From contig CP159918.1 in the NCBI GenBank assembly GCA_040616305.1, positions 744,001 to 808,000 on the forward strand: a stretch of DNA of 64,000 bases. Reading direction: 5' to 3'. Shown here piece after piece: positions 1 to 9,237 of the stretch (positions are counted from its first letter, which is position 1; each line of letters opens with the position of its first letter). The position numbers and the translations under genes were made by a program. The notes under the pieces were generated by a model. That model was not told the DNA's origin and searched no databases. It saw only the letters and a list, made by a program, of their open reading frames with translations. The stretch comes from UBA1876 sp003446665. Its GTDB lineage: Bacteria; Synergistota; Synergistia; Synergistales; Thermovirgaceae.

Positions 1-1
1 C

Positions 2-214
2 GGAAGCCGGGGAGAACTCGTTTACGAAGAAGAAGAAGAATACTTCCCGCGCTCCGGGCGGGGGAAAAGGGAACGGGCGGAAGAAAGCCCGGTCCGCCGT
101 ATGGAAGATATGTTCATAAACACCGGCGAAAATGACGCCATCGAAAAAGATAACGAGGGCGAATCGGTTTTTTTTGAAGATGTCCAGGACCCGAAAGAGG
201 GGGCTGATGAATAA
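2..214 (+). CDS. rpoB: RNA polymerase beta subunit, C-terminal end (partial)
   Basis: An open frame enters from the left edge and ends with TAA at 212-214, directly abutting the ATG of rpoC. The 70 visible residues are highly charged, with a run of five glutamates near the start and an acidic tail ending GADE. They contain no recognisable RpoB catalytic motif, so the identity rests on the conserved rpoB-rpoC order and the zero-base junction, which implies translational coupling. It would be a lineage-specific acidic C-terminal extension of the beta subunit. The reading of the frame is sure; the name is inferred from context. Confidence 0.75.
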   Translation, partial: GSRGELVYEEEEEYFPRSGRGKRERAEESPVRRMEDMFINTGENDAIEKDNEGESVFFEDVQDPKEGADE

Positions 215-3200
215 ATGGGCAGAAAGGAAATAGCCGGAGTAAGGCTGAAGCTGGCGAGCCCGGAAAGGATACGCGGACTATCCAGCGGAGAGGTAAAAAA
301 ACCCGAAACGATTAATTACAGGACATTACGACCTGAAAAAGACGGTCTTTTCTGCGAACGCATTTTTGGCCCGACAAAAAGTTATGAGTGTGCCTGTGGA
401 AAATACAAGCGCAGCGGCCCCAAGTTCAAAGGTGTCGTCTGCGACCGTTGCGGCGTGGAGATAGCCGACAGCCGAGTCAGACGCGAGCGTATGGGCCATA
501 TCGAGCTGGCTGCACCTGTGGTTCATATATGGTACCTGAGAGGTATCCCCGGTCGGCTGAGCCTGCTTTTGGGGACTTCCACCAAGGATCTCGAAAAAGT
601 GGTCTATTTTGCCCCGACACGGCGGCGCGAGCCAGTTCACAAGGTAGTCATAGAGGGGCGAAGGACGGACCTTCTGAAACGGGGTGACCTTATCTCCGCT
701 TCCGAGGAAAGAATCCACCGTCATTACGACCACAAGTTCAAGTCCGAGGAAGCCTTCAGGGTCATTCAGGCCGACGACGTCCCCGTAAACGAAGGAGATG
801 TAATTTCCGCCGAGCAGGTGGGCCTCCTGAAAAGAAACTTCGGAGACTCCCTTTTTCACGTGGAGCCTGCTTTCAGGGTAATCGAGGCCTCTGGGGACGG
901 GAGACTCGAAACGGGCCATATACTTTCCAGGTCCGAGCTGGACTCCCTGAGAAAAGAGGGACCGGAGCCCGCCGTGGAGAGAGCCATGGCAGGTAACCAG
1001 GAAGGTTTCGTAGTGACGGCCGTTTCACACCTTCCCTTCTCGAAAGGTGACGTCATATCTTCCAGCGAGTACCAGCTTTTTTACCAGAAATATCCTGGGA
1101 GGTTCGCGGTCCAGCCTGAAACCATCACAATAGAGGACCCTTGTTATATCGTCATCGAGGAGGGGGATTCTCCCTTCGAAACGGGCTCGATCATCCTGGA
1201 ACGCGAGCAGAGGCTTTGTTCCGCCTACGACAAGGAATTCGAGGCCGGAATAGGGGCGGAAGGAGTGCTTTCGCTCCTGAAAAAACTTGATCTTGAGGAA
1301 ATCAGCTCTTCCCTGAGGGAAGAGATCGCTGAGACGACAGGCCAAAAGAAGCGCAAGCTGATAAAGCGCCTGCAGGTAGTGGAGGATTTTCGCAAAAGCG
1401 AAAGCAGGCCGGAATGGATGGTGATGGAGGTTTTGCCGGTCATCCCGCCTGAACTCCGACCCATGGTCCAACTCGATGGCGGACGTTTCGCCACTTCCGA
1501 CCTGAACGACCTGTACCGCAGGGTCATCAACAGGAACAACAGGCTCAAGAAACTCCAGGAGCTCCGGGCGCCGGAGATCATTATCCGAAACGAAAAAAGG
1601 ATGCTGCAGGAATCTGTCGACGCGCTTATCGATAACGGACGAATGGGCAAGGCGGTTCTCGGTGCCGGCAACAGGCCTCTCAAGAGCCTGACCGACCTCT
1701 TGCGCGGGAAGAAAGGACGCTTCCGCCAGAACCTGCTCGGAAAACGTGTGGATTATTCGGGGCGCTCCGTCATCGTCATAGGGCCGAACCTCAAGCTCCA
1801 TCAATGCGGTCTCCCGAAACAGATGGCTCTTGAACTCTTCAAGCCCTTCGTAATCGAAAAGCTTGTGGACAGGGGGTTGGCCCCCAACGTAAAGAGCGCC
1901 AAGCGGGTTATTGAAAGGGGCAGGGAGGATGTATGGGGCATCCTGGAAGAGGTCATCCAGGGGCATTCGGTCCTTTTGAACCGGGCGCCCACGCTTCACA
2001 GGCTCGGCATCCAGGCCTTTGAGCCGGTCCTCATGGAGGGGAAGGCCATACGGCTGCACCCTCTTGTCTGCGCTGCTTTCAATGCCGACTTTGACGGGGA
2101 CCAGATGGCCGTGCACGTACCCCTTTCAATAGACGCCCGAGTGGAGGCCCAAACGATCATGTTGTCGGCTAAAAACCTTCTTTCGCCTGCCAGCGGGAAA
2201 CCCGTTGTGACACCTACCCAGGATATAGTTCTGGGAATTCATTTCCTTACGGGTATGAGGGAAGGAATGGAAGGCGAAGGAAAGTCATTCATGAATATAG
2301 ACGATGTCCTTTGCGCGCTGGATCATGGTGTTGTGCACGTTAACAGCAAGATCCTCCTCAAGATCAAGGGGGAATGGGTCAAAACCTCCCCTGGTCGCGT
2401 CCTGTTCAATAGCGTGATACCGGAAGAACTGCGTTTTATCAACAAACAGATAGACAAAAAGGCCTTGGGACTTCTGATCGATGCGGCCTACGACAGGGTA
2501 GGCAGGGAAAAGCTTGTAAATACCCTGGATTCCATAAAGTCTTTGGGCTATCACTGGGCGACAGTGAGCGGTCTAAGCTTGGGACTCAAGTATCTTACGA
2601 TCCCGCCGGAGAAAAATACCATTGTCGAAAACTCCCTGGAGCAGGAAAAGGAACTTACATCGCAGTATGAAATGGGTATCCTGACCGAAGACGAATACCT
2701 CAGGCAAAAGGAAACTCTTTGGTCCGAGGCATCCCGTCGGGCAGCCGATTCAATCATTGCAAACATGGATGTCACCAATCCACTCAGGATGATGGTCGAA
2801 TCCGGTGCCAGAGGAAGCAAAGGACAGATAGCTCAGATGGCGGGCATCCGCGGACTCATGGCCGATCCTTCGGGTCGGATCATAGACTATCCCATAGTTT
2901 CTAACTTCCGCGAAGGACTCAACATGCTTGAATATTTCATTTCAACCCACGGTGCCAGAAAGGGCCTTGCGGATACCGCCCTCAGGACCGCTAAATCAGG
3001 ATACCTGACACGGCGACTTGTCGACGTGTCCCAGGATTTGATAGTGACCGAAGTAGATTGCGGAACTGACCAGGGGATTTGCATCGGACCCCTGAAACAG
3101 GACGACAAGATAGTGATCCACCTGAGCGAGAGAATAGCTGGGCGCACTGCGCTGAAAGATGTCGTACATCCTGAAAGCGGCGAAATTATAGTCGAGGCCG

Positions 3201-5188
3201 ATAACATCATTACAAACGACATTGCATCAAGGATAGAAAGCGCAGGGCTTGAGGAAATATGGGTCAAAAGTCCCATGACTTGCGCCTTGCAAAACGGCAT
3301 TTGCCAGAAATGTTACGGTACCGACCTTTCTTCGAGGCAACCGATAGCCATAGGCGAGACGGTGGGTGTGGTAGCTGCCCAGTCTATAGGTGAGCCTGGG
3401 ACGCAGCTGACAATGCGGACTTTCCATACAGGTGGCGTACGTTTGACCGGTGAGGACATAACCCAGGGTCTTCCCAGGATCGAGCAACTTTTCGAGGTGC
3501 GACGCCCGAAGAAAGTGGCGCTTTTAGCCTATGCGGATGGGGTGGTTACGGAGATAAGGGAGATGGAGGGAAAGCGCAGGGTCTTCATCACCTCCACCGA
3601 CGAGAACGGAAACGAGCAGCGAACATCCTATAACGTCCCCGTTTCTCAAAATCTTTTGGTGGAGGAAGGTCAACGGGTGAAAAAAGGGGAGGCCCTGACC
3701 GAAGGATATCCCGACCCCCAGCAGATTTTGGAGATAAGCGGTCTCGAAGCGGTCCAGCACTACCTGGTCGACAACATACAGGCAGTCTACAGATCGCAGG
3801 GTGTTTCAATAAACAACAAGCACATAGAAGTCATTCTGAGGAAAGTGGCACCTGTCAACAGGGTGCGGATAGCAGAGGAAGGCGACAGCTCTTTCGTGGC
3901 AAACGAACTCGTCTGGTTCAGGGATTTCGAGAAAGAAGTGGAGACGATTCGTTCTGAAAACGAGCGTTTCCTGAATGAAGCCGTCGAAAAGATCAGCGGG
4001 AAGGTCCTTAAAGATGTCCAGGGGCAGGGTAACCTGGAAAACGCCCTTTCTTTCAAGGGAGAGCAGCTCGATGAGCAAAAAGTAAGGCAGATACTCCGTC
4101 CGGGAACGGGCGTTACAGAGCTTGTCCTCCAGGACGAAGAGGGACAGTTGCGGCTCGTCGTAGGTGAGGCTGCTTTCCGAAGAGAGATGGAAGGCCTTGA
4201 GCTGATCGAATCCGTCGAACTCGAGGAAGAAAAGACCATCGAAGCAGGGTCTGTCCTTACGATGGGACATTTGATGCTTATAACCAAAAACGCTCCCCTC
4301 GACATATGGGTCCGAGATCTTGATGTCCTTGAGGCTCTTGAAGGAAAGGCCTACCTTGCAGAAGACGTAATAATCGGTGATGAAACAGTTGCATTGCGCG
4401 ATCAGCTTGTTACAAGGGATGTTGCCGAAAAAATCCGCAGCCTGAATGTACATCAGGTAAAGGTCTGGAGGACTCCGGAAACCGTTACGATCCCTGATGC
4501 CATGCAGAAAATGCTCATAGATAAAGTGTGGGGCAGGCCTCTTTCCAAAGCCCTTGACGCCGATGGCAACGAAGTCAGGGATATCTCTCATCTGGTGGAT
4601 GGAAGAGTCGTCCGTGGCCTGGTCGAAGGTGATATAACCGCCATCGATATCGAAGGACAGATACTTTCGAGGGATACAATCCTGCACGATGTTCTTACCG
4701 AGGTGGCCTACGGCAAAGTGCTGCTTGAAGATGTAGCCGACAGGAAAATGAATCTGGTCGCCACATCCGGCAAGGAAATCAATCACCAGGTTTTGGACGC
4801 CATAGTTGCAGCGGATCCGTCCGAACTTGTCGTAAGACCCATTTCGACGCATTCGGAAACCAGGAGCCTGATCCACAGGGTCTCTTTCGTCCGGCGCCTG
4901 CGCGAAGAGCCTGTCTGGAAGCCGGTTGTACACGGGATCACCAAGGCGGCTCTTGCTACGGACAGCTTCCTTAGCGCAGCATCCTTCCAGCAAACGGCCC
5001 AGGTTCTTGCCGGTGCGGCCGTCAGGGGCGATTTCGACGATCTTAAGGGGCTTAAAGAAAACGTTATTATAGGCCACCTTATACCCGCTGGCACGGGTGC
5101 CGAAGAATACAGAAAAGTTGAGGTAATAGCCGTCGAAGAGGTGGAGAAACCGGAAAAATTTTCGGTGGAATCGACAGTCGATTTTTGA
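215..5188 (+). CDS. rpoC: DNA-directed RNA polymerase subunit beta-prime, enlarged
   Basis: This is the catalytic beta-prime subunit of RNA polymerase. The N-terminal zinc ribbon has Cys59, Cys61, Cys76 and Cys79. The catalytic magnesium site NADFDGD lies at residues 623-629, and a second Cys cluster starts near residue 949. The C-terminal GITKAALATDSF block is near residue 1573. At 1657 aa it is about 250 residues longer than the E. coli protein (1407). Two regions account for the excess. Residues about 128-340 carry several copies of a GDxIS-type module where E. coli has one, resembling the sandwich-barrel hybrid repeats known in Thermus beta-prime. Residues about 1241-1565 form an insertion between the conserved HIEVILRK segment and GITKAALATDSF. 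The start ATG directly follows the rpoB stop. Confidence 0.98.
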   Translation: MGRKEIAGVRLKLASPERIRGLSSGEVKKPETINYRTLRPEKDGLFCERIFGPTKSYECACGKYKRSGPKFKGVVCDRCGVEIADSRVRRERMGHIELAAPVVHIWYLRGIPGRLSLLLGTSTKDLEKVVYFAPTRRREPVHKVVIEGRRTDLLKRGDLISASEERIHRHYDHKFKSEEAFRVIQADDVPVNEGDVISAEQVGLLKRNFGDSLFHVEPAFRVIEASGDGRLETGHILSRSELDSLRKEGPEPAVERAMAGNQEGFVVTAVSHLPFSKGDVISSSEYQLFYQKYPGRFAVQPETITIEDPCYIVIEEGDSPFETGSIILEREQRLCSAYDKEFEAGIGAEGVLSLLKKLDLEEISSSLREEIAETTGQKKRKLIKRLQVVEDFRKSESRPEWMVMEVLPVIPPELRPMVQLDGGRFATSDLNDLYRRVINRNNRLKKLQELRAPEIIIRNEKRMLQESVDALIDNGRMGKAVLGAGNRPLKSLTDLLRGKKGRFRQNLLGKRVDYSGRSVIVIGPNLKLHQCGLPKQMALELFKPFVIEKLVDRGLAPNVKSAKRVIERGREDVWGILEEVIQGHSVLLNRAPTLHRLGIQAFEPVLMEGKAIRLHPLVCAAFNADFDGDQMAVHVPLSIDARVEAQTIMLSAKNLLSPASGKPVVTPTQDIVLGIHFLTGMREGMEGEGKSFMNIDDVLCALDHGVVHVNSKILLKIKGEWVKTSPGRVLFNSVIPEELRFINKQIDKKALGLLIDAAYDRVGREKLVNTLDSIKSLGYHWATVSGLSLGLKYLTIPPEKNTIVENSLEQEKELTSQYEMGILTEDEYLRQKETLWSEASRRAADSIIANMDVTNPLRMMVESGARGSKGQIAQMAGIRGLMADPSGRIIDYPIVSNFREGLNMLEYFISTHGARKGLADTALRTAKSGYLTRRLVDVSQDLIVTEVDCGTDQGICIGPLKQDDKIVIHLSERIAGRTALKDVVHPESGEIIVEADNIITNDIASRIESAGLEEIWVKSPMTCALQNGICQKCYGTDLSSRQPIAIGETVGVVAAQSIGEPGTQLTMRTFHTGGVRLTGEDITQGLPRIEQLFEVRRPKKVALLAYADGVVTEIREMEGKRRVFITSTDENGNEQRTSYNVPVSQNLLVEEGQRVKKGEALTEGYPDPQQILEISGLEAVQHYLVDNIQAVYRSQGVSINNKHIEVILRKVAPVNRVRIAEEGDSSFVANELVWFRDFEKEVETIRSENERFLNEAVEKISGKVLKDVQGQGNLENALSFKGEQLDEQKVRQILRPGTGVTELVLQDEEGQLRLVVGEAAFRREMEGLELIESVELEEEKTIEAGSVLTMGHLMLITKNAPLDIWVRDLDVLEALEGKAYLAEDVIIGDETVALRDQLVTRDVAEKIRSLNVHQVKVWRTPETVTIPDAMQKMLIDKVWGRPLSKALDADGNEVRDISHLVDGRVVRGLVEGDITAIDIEGQILSRDTILHDVLTEVAYGKVLLEDVADRKMNLVATSGKEINHQVLDAIVAADPSELVVRPISTHSETRSLIHRVSFVRRLREEPVWKPVVHGITKAALATDSFLSAASFQQTAQVLAGAAVRGDFDDLKGLKENVIIGHLIPAGTGAEEYRKVEVIAVEEVEKPEKFSVESTVDF

Positions 5189-5205
5189 GGCAGGCAGGGA
5201 CGTCG

Positions 5206-5800
5206 ATCCGCAGGTCAACGTAAAGTGATAAAAACCCTTACTCCTGGCCTGCGGATCGATAACAAGCATTGCGTGAAAGGGCACTTACTTGCAAAGCTTT
5301 ATAAAAGACAAGGACAAAAACCTTTGCAGGGCAAGCCCCGCATCCGCAGGTCAACGCAAAGTGATAAAAACCCTTACTCCTGGCCTGCGGATCGATAACA
5401 AGCATTGCGTGAAAGGGCACTTACTTGCAAAGCTTTATAAAAGACAAGGACAAAAACCTTTGCAGGGCAAGCCCCGCATCCGCAGGTCAACGCAAAGTGA
5501 TAAAAACCCTTACTCCTGGCCTGCGGATCGATAACAAGCATTGCGTGAAAGGGCACTTACTTGCAAAGCTTTATAAAAGACAAGGACAAAAACCTTTGCA
5601 GGGCAAGCCCCGCATCCGCAGGTCAACGCAAAGTGATAAAAACCCTTACTCCTGGCCTGCGGATCGATAACAAGCATTGCGTGAAAGGGCACTTACTTGC
5701 AAAGCTTTATAAAAGACAAGGACAAAAACCTTTGCAGGGCAAGCCCCGCATCCGCAGGTCAACGTAAAGTGATAAAAACCCTTACTCCTGGCCTGCGGAT
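5206..5800 (+). repeat. Tandem array of a 136-bp unit, four full copies plus a 51-bp partial
   Basis: Copies begin at 5206, 5342, 5478 and 5614, exactly 136 bp apart, and a fifth copy (5750-5800) holds only the first 51 bp. The copies are almost identical. The first and last read AACGTAAAG where the three inner ones read AACGCAAAG. Each 51-bp head is bounded by the inverted pair ATCCGCAGG / CCTGCGGAT, so it can fold into a hairpin with a 33-base loop. In copy 1 the stem extends to 12 bp (TCGATCCGCAGG). The 85-bp spacer holds a second inverted pair, TGCAAAG / CTTTGCA. Since 136 is not a multiple of 3, open frames across it change frame at each copy, and I do not regard it as coding. It fills most of the rpoC to L7Ae gap (5189-5883). 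Confidence 0.97.
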
Positions 5801-5824
5801 CCTATCCTATCTCGCCGATTTTTC

Positions 5825-5853
5825 TTGACATGCTCGGCAGGCGTTGCTATTAT
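5825..5853 (+). promoter_or_regulatory. Sigma-70 type promoter of the str operon
   Basis: TTGACA at 5825-5830 is followed by a 17-bp spacer and TATTAT at 5848-5853. This is a near-consensus housekeeping promoter just after the repeat array. It gives the L7Ae-rpsL-rpsG-fusA-tuf block its own transcription start, separate from rpoBC. It also shows that an in-frame ATG at 5830 cannot be the start of the next gene. Confidence 0.8.
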
Positions 5854-5883
5854 TTCCCGGTGTCCTTTCAAGGGGGGATAAGT

Positions 5884-6156
5884 GTGCCCTTGAACGAGTT
5901 AGCTGTGAGCTCCAGGCTGGTAGGTGCGAAAAGGCTTTGCAGAGCGCTTAAAAGGGGCCGGGTGAAAAAGGTGTTTCTTGCAAAAGACGCCGACCCTTCG
6001 TTGACAGCACCCCTTGAGCGCGAAGCGATGGCGGAGGGCATTCCGGTCGAGTGGGTTGAATCAAGCGAGATGCTTGGGCGCGCCTGCTGCATCGAACGAC
6101 CTGCGTCTGCCGCAGGTATAGGGACAGAAAACGAAGAAAGCGAAAGCCAGGAATAA
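5884..6156 (+). CDS. L7Ae/L30e/S12e/Gadd45-family RNA-binding protein (YbxF-like)
   Basis: This is a 90-residue protein of the L7Ae family, whose members bind kink-turn RNA; the Bacillus homologue YbxF (RplGB) occupies the same place between rpoC and rpsL. The family pattern is visible in the basic KRGRVKKVFLAKDAD segment and in the C-terminal RACCIERPASAAGI block. I chose GTG at 5884 because it follows AGGGGGG at 5871-5877 with good spacing and lies downstream of the promoter. An upstream ATG at 5830 overlaps the -35/-10 region. The last 20 residues are acidic. Its exact role on the bacterial ribosome or on K-turn RNA is not settled by the sequence. Confidence 0.85.
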   Translation: MPLNELAVSSRLVGAKRLCRALKRGRVKKVFLAKDADPSLTAPLEREAMAEGIPVEWVESSEMLGRACCIERPASAAGIGTENEESESQE

Positions 6157-6187
6157 AAATCTGATATTTCCCGAAGGAGGGAGTTGT

Positions 6188-6559
6188 GTGCCGACAATCA
6201 ATCAGCTTATAAGGAAGGGCCGTTACGAGAAGAAGGAACGTTCCAGTGCGCCTGCCCTTCAGCGTAATCCCATGAAACGGGGCGTGTGCACCAGGGTTTA
6301 CACCGTAACCCCGAAGAAGCCGAACTCGGCATTAAGAAAGGTGGCCAGGGTGCGCCTGACCAACGGTATCGAAGTGACTTCATACATCCCTGGTGTGGGA
6401 CATAATCTGCAGGAGCACTCCGTGGTACTCGTCAGGGGAGGTCGTGTCAAGGACTTGCCAGGCGTTCGTTATCACATTGTCAGGGGAACTCTAGACTGCG
6501 GTGGCGTCGAGGGCAGGCGGCAGAGCCGTTCGAAGTACGGCGCAAGACGTCCCAAATAA
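6188..6559 (+). CDS. rpsL: 30S ribosomal protein S12
   Basis: S12 is the decoding-centre protein of the small subunit, 123 aa and full length. The diagnostic TPKKPNSALRK block is at residues 41-51 and the VKDLPGVRYH block at 88-97. Lys43 and Lys88, the positions whose substitution gives streptomycin resistance, are both lysine here, so the gene reads as wild type. It starts with GTG after AAGGAGGGAG at 6174-6183. It is the second gene of the str operon. Confidence 0.98.
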   Translation: MPTINQLIRKGRYEKKERSSAPALQRNPMKRGVCTRVYTVTPKKPNSALRKVARVRLTNGIEVTSYIPGVGHNLQEHSVVLVRGGRVKDLPGVRYHIVRGTLDCGGVEGRRQSRSKYGARRPK

Positions 6560-6580
6560 CCGAAGGAGGATGCGGAGTAA

Positions 6581-7051
6581 ATGCCGAGGAAAGGACATGT
6601 TCGGAAAAAAGAGGTTCAACCCGATCCGAAATATGGCAGTACCGAAGTAGCCAGGTTTATCAATTCCATTATGAAAGACGGGAAAAAGAGCCTTGCGGAG
6701 CGTATTATGTATGAAGCGCTCGAAACGGCGGCAAAACGACTGAATACCGACCCCATGGACGTATTCGAGAAAGCTATGGAAAACGCCCGGCCGGTGGTAG
6801 AAGTGAGGCCCAGGCGTGTGGGCGGGGCCACCTACCAGGTCCCGGTCGAAGTGCAGCCGGAAAGAGCCCAGGCTTTGGCCACCAGATGGATTCTGCAGTA
6901 CGCTCGAGGAAGGTCAGGCATGCCGATGATCGAAAGGCTCGCGAGGGAGTTTGCCGACGCTTACAAGGGTGAGGGAAGCACCATCAAGAAGAAGGAAGAT
7001 ACTCACCGTATGGCTGAGGCTAACAGAGCCTTTGCGCACTATCGCTGGTGA
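6581..7051 (+). CDS. rpsG: 30S ribosomal protein S7
   Basis: S7 is a primary 16S rRNA-binding protein of the small-subunit head. The 156-aa length matches the standard family length. It has the RPRRVGGATYQVPVEV block and the C-terminal DTHRMAEANRAFAHYRW end. The ATG at 6581 follows CGAAGGAGGATG with good spacing. It lies 21 bp after rpsL and 66 bp before fusA, the classical str-operon order. Confidence 0.98.
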   Translation: MPRKGHVRKKEVQPDPKYGSTEVARFINSIMKDGKKSLAERIMYEALETAAKRLNTDPMDVFEKAMENARPVVEVRPRRVGGATYQVPVEVQPERAQALATRWILQYARGRSGMPMIERLAREFADAYKGEGSTIKKKEDTHRMAEANRAFAHYRW

Positions 7052-7117
7052 TTCGGCTTGCAAGGGTGTGCCGGAGGCCCCTTTTCACGAAGTCTCTCGG
7101 CAAGGTGGTGATTTGAA

Positions 7118-9181
7118 GTGTCGGAATATAATTTAAAAAATATACGAAACATAGGTATCGCTGCGCACATCGACGCCGGGAAGACTACGACCACTGAACG
7201 GATCCTGTTTTATACGGGCAGGAAGCATAAAATGGGCGAAGTCCACGAAGGCGCAGCCACCATGGACTGGATGGAACAGGAGCGCGAACGGGGCATTACC
7301 ATAACCTCGGCGGCTACGACGTGCTTTTGGCGGGATCATCAAATAAATATTATTGATACACCCGGCCACGTGGATTTTACTGTAGAAGTGGAGCGTTCTA
7401 TGAGGGTGCTGGACGGAGCCGTTGCGGTGTTTTGTGCCGTGGGTGGCGTGGAGCCGCAATCCGAGACGGTCTGGAGACAGGCCGACAAATACCGTGTCCC
7501 CAGGATCGCCTTCGTAAACAAAATGGATCGGGTAGGGGCTGACTTTGCCTCAGTCGTCTCTCAAATGAGGGAAAAACTCGGCGCGAGGGCTGTGCCGATT
7601 CAAATGCCCATAGGTGTGGAGGACAGTTTTATCGGCATTGTAGACCTGGTGAAATTCAAAGCGGTGGTCTACCACGACGAACTTGGTTCTCAGCCTAAAA
7701 TTGTCGATATACCGCCGGAGCTCCTTGAGGAAGCCCTGTTCGCAAGAGAGGTCCTCGTCGAAACCCTGGCGGATTTTGACGAGGAAATTATGGTCAGCTT
7801 CCTCGAAGGAGAAACCATTCCTGAAGAGACGCTCAGGCGCGCGATCAGGGAGAACACAATAAACCTCAACATATTCCCCGTGGCCTGCGGCTCGGCATTT
7901 AAGAACAAGGGAGTTCAGCCCCTTCTTGACTGCGTGGTGGACTATCTACCGTCCCCCCTGGATTTGCCTCCGGTTAAAGGGGTGCACCCCGATACGGGAG
8001 AAACGGTGTTCCTGGAACCTGATGTCAACGAACCCTTTTCTGCGCTGGCTTTTAAGATTGTGGTTGATCCTTTCGTGGGGCGACTGGTTTATTGCCGTAT
8101 CTATTCAGGATCCGTAAAAAGCGGTGACAGCCTTCTTAACACAACAACGGGAGGCAAGGAGCGTGTAGGCCGGATTCTTCGCATGCACGCCAACAAGAGA
8201 GAGGACCTTGAAATCGCCGAGACGGGAATGATAATTGCCCTTCCCGGGCTGAAGTCGACGAAGACGGGCGATACCCTTTGCAGCGACAAAAAACCCGTAG
8301 TGCTCGAAACGCTTGCCTTTCCGGAACCCGTAATCTCGCTTTCGGTCGAACCCATGAGCAAGGCGGACCAGGTCAAGCTTTCGAAGGGCCTTTCAGGTCT
8401 TGCCGAAGAAGATCCCACGTTCAGGGTAAAGACCGATGAGGAAACGGGACAGACTATAATCTCAGGCATGGGAGAGCTCCATCTTGAGATAATAGTCGAC
8501 CGGCTTAAAAGGGAATACGGGGTGGATGTCAAAGTTGGCAGGCCTCAGGTGGCATACCGCGAAGCCATCAAGAGGCAATCTTCCGCCGAAGGACGCTTCG
8601 TAAGACAGTCAGGCGGCCGTGGGCAGTATGGCCACGTGGTTTTGGAACTAGAGCCTCTACCCGAGGGCAAGGGCTTCGAGTTCGAAAACAAGATTGTCGG
8701 CGGCGCGATCCCGAAAGAATTTATCCCGGCTGTCCAAAAAGGCATTGAGGAAGCCATAGGGACGGGTGTTTTGGGTGGATATCCTGTAATAGGAGTGAAG
8801 GCCGTTCTTGTAGACGGAAGTTTTCACGAGGTCGACAGTTCGGAAATGGCCTTCAAGATCGCGGCCTCGATGGCTTTCAAGGAAGCCATGAAAAAAGCCG
8901 AACCGGTTTTAATGGAGCCGATTATGGACGTAGAGGTAGCTACTCCAGAGGAATATCTAGGCGACGTTATGGGTGACCTCTCCGGAAGGCGAGGCCATGT
9001 CGAGGGAATGGAAATGCGCGGTAACACGAGAATAGTCAAGGCTTTCGTGCCGCTTTCAGAGATGTTCGGCTACGCAACTGATCTTAGAAGCAAGACTTCC
9101 GGAAGGGCTTCCTATTCGATGCACTTCTCGCATTACGAGGAAGTACCGCAGACGGTTGCAAGCCAACTGCTCGACAGATAG
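7118..9181 (+). CDS. fusA: Elongation factor G
   Basis: EF-G is the GTPase that drives ribosomal translocation. The 687-aa protein has the G1 motif AHIDAGKTT at residues 16-24, an RGITI switch I segment, DTPGH (G3) and NKMD (G4). Domains II-V follow, including the GGRGQYGHV segment of domain IV. It starts with GTG after AAGGTGGTGATTTGA. It is full length, with no visible inserts. Codon use is mixed, with GAA favoured for Glu, unlike the following tuf gene. Confidence 0.98.
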   Translation: MSEYNLKNIRNIGIAAHIDAGKTTTTERILFYTGRKHKMGEVHEGAATMDWMEQERERGITITSAATTCFWRDHQINIIDTPGHVDFTVEVERSMRVLDGAVAVFCAVGGVEPQSETVWRQADKYRVPRIAFVNKMDRVGADFASVVSQMREKLGARAVPIQMPIGVEDSFIGIVDLVKFKAVVYHDELGSQPKIVDIPPELLEEALFAREVLVETLADFDEEIMVSFLEGETIPEETLRRAIRENTINLNIFPVACGSAFKNKGVQPLLDCVVDYLPSPLDLPPVKGVHPDTGETVFLEPDVNEPFSALAFKIVVDPFVGRLVYCRIYSGSVKSGDSLLNTTTGGKERVGRILRMHANKREDLEIAETGMIIALPGLKSTKTGDTLCSDKKPVVLETLAFPEPVISLSVEPMSKADQVKLSKGLSGLAEEDPTFRVKTDEETGQTIISGMGELHLEIIVDRLKREYGVDVKVGRPQVAYREAIKRQSSAEGRFVRQSGGRGQYGHVVLELEPLPEGKGFEFENKIVGGAIPKEFIPAVQKGIEEAIGTGVLGGYPVIGVKAVLVDGSFHEVDSSEMAFKIAASMAFKEAMKKAEPVLMEPIMDVEVATPEEYLGDVMGDLSGRRGHVEGMEMRGNTRIVKAFVPLSEMFGYATDLRSKTSGRASYSMHFSHYEEVPQTVASQLLDR

Positions 9182-9237
9182 AGAACAAGCAAAAGTAAAA
9201 AAATATAGGAAAAGGATATTCAGGGAGGGAATTAAAG

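Noticed and set aside
3806..5284. A 492-aa open frame on the minus strand of rpoC
   Set aside because: It lies opposite well-conserved rpoC codons and has no family pattern, so it is a shadow frame.
5289..5767. Repeated 60-81-aa open frames on both strands inside the 136-bp array
   Set aside because: The frames recur with the array period, change frame at each copy and have no ribosome binding site or family resemblance.
5206..5800. CRISPR array
   Set aside because: The copies are almost wholly identical across 136 bp; there are no short repeats with unique spacers.
5206..5883. A kink-turn through which the L7Ae-like protein could autoregulate
   Set aside because: No GA/AG kink-turn pattern was seen, and the array lies upstream of the proposed promoter, so it would not be in the mRNA.
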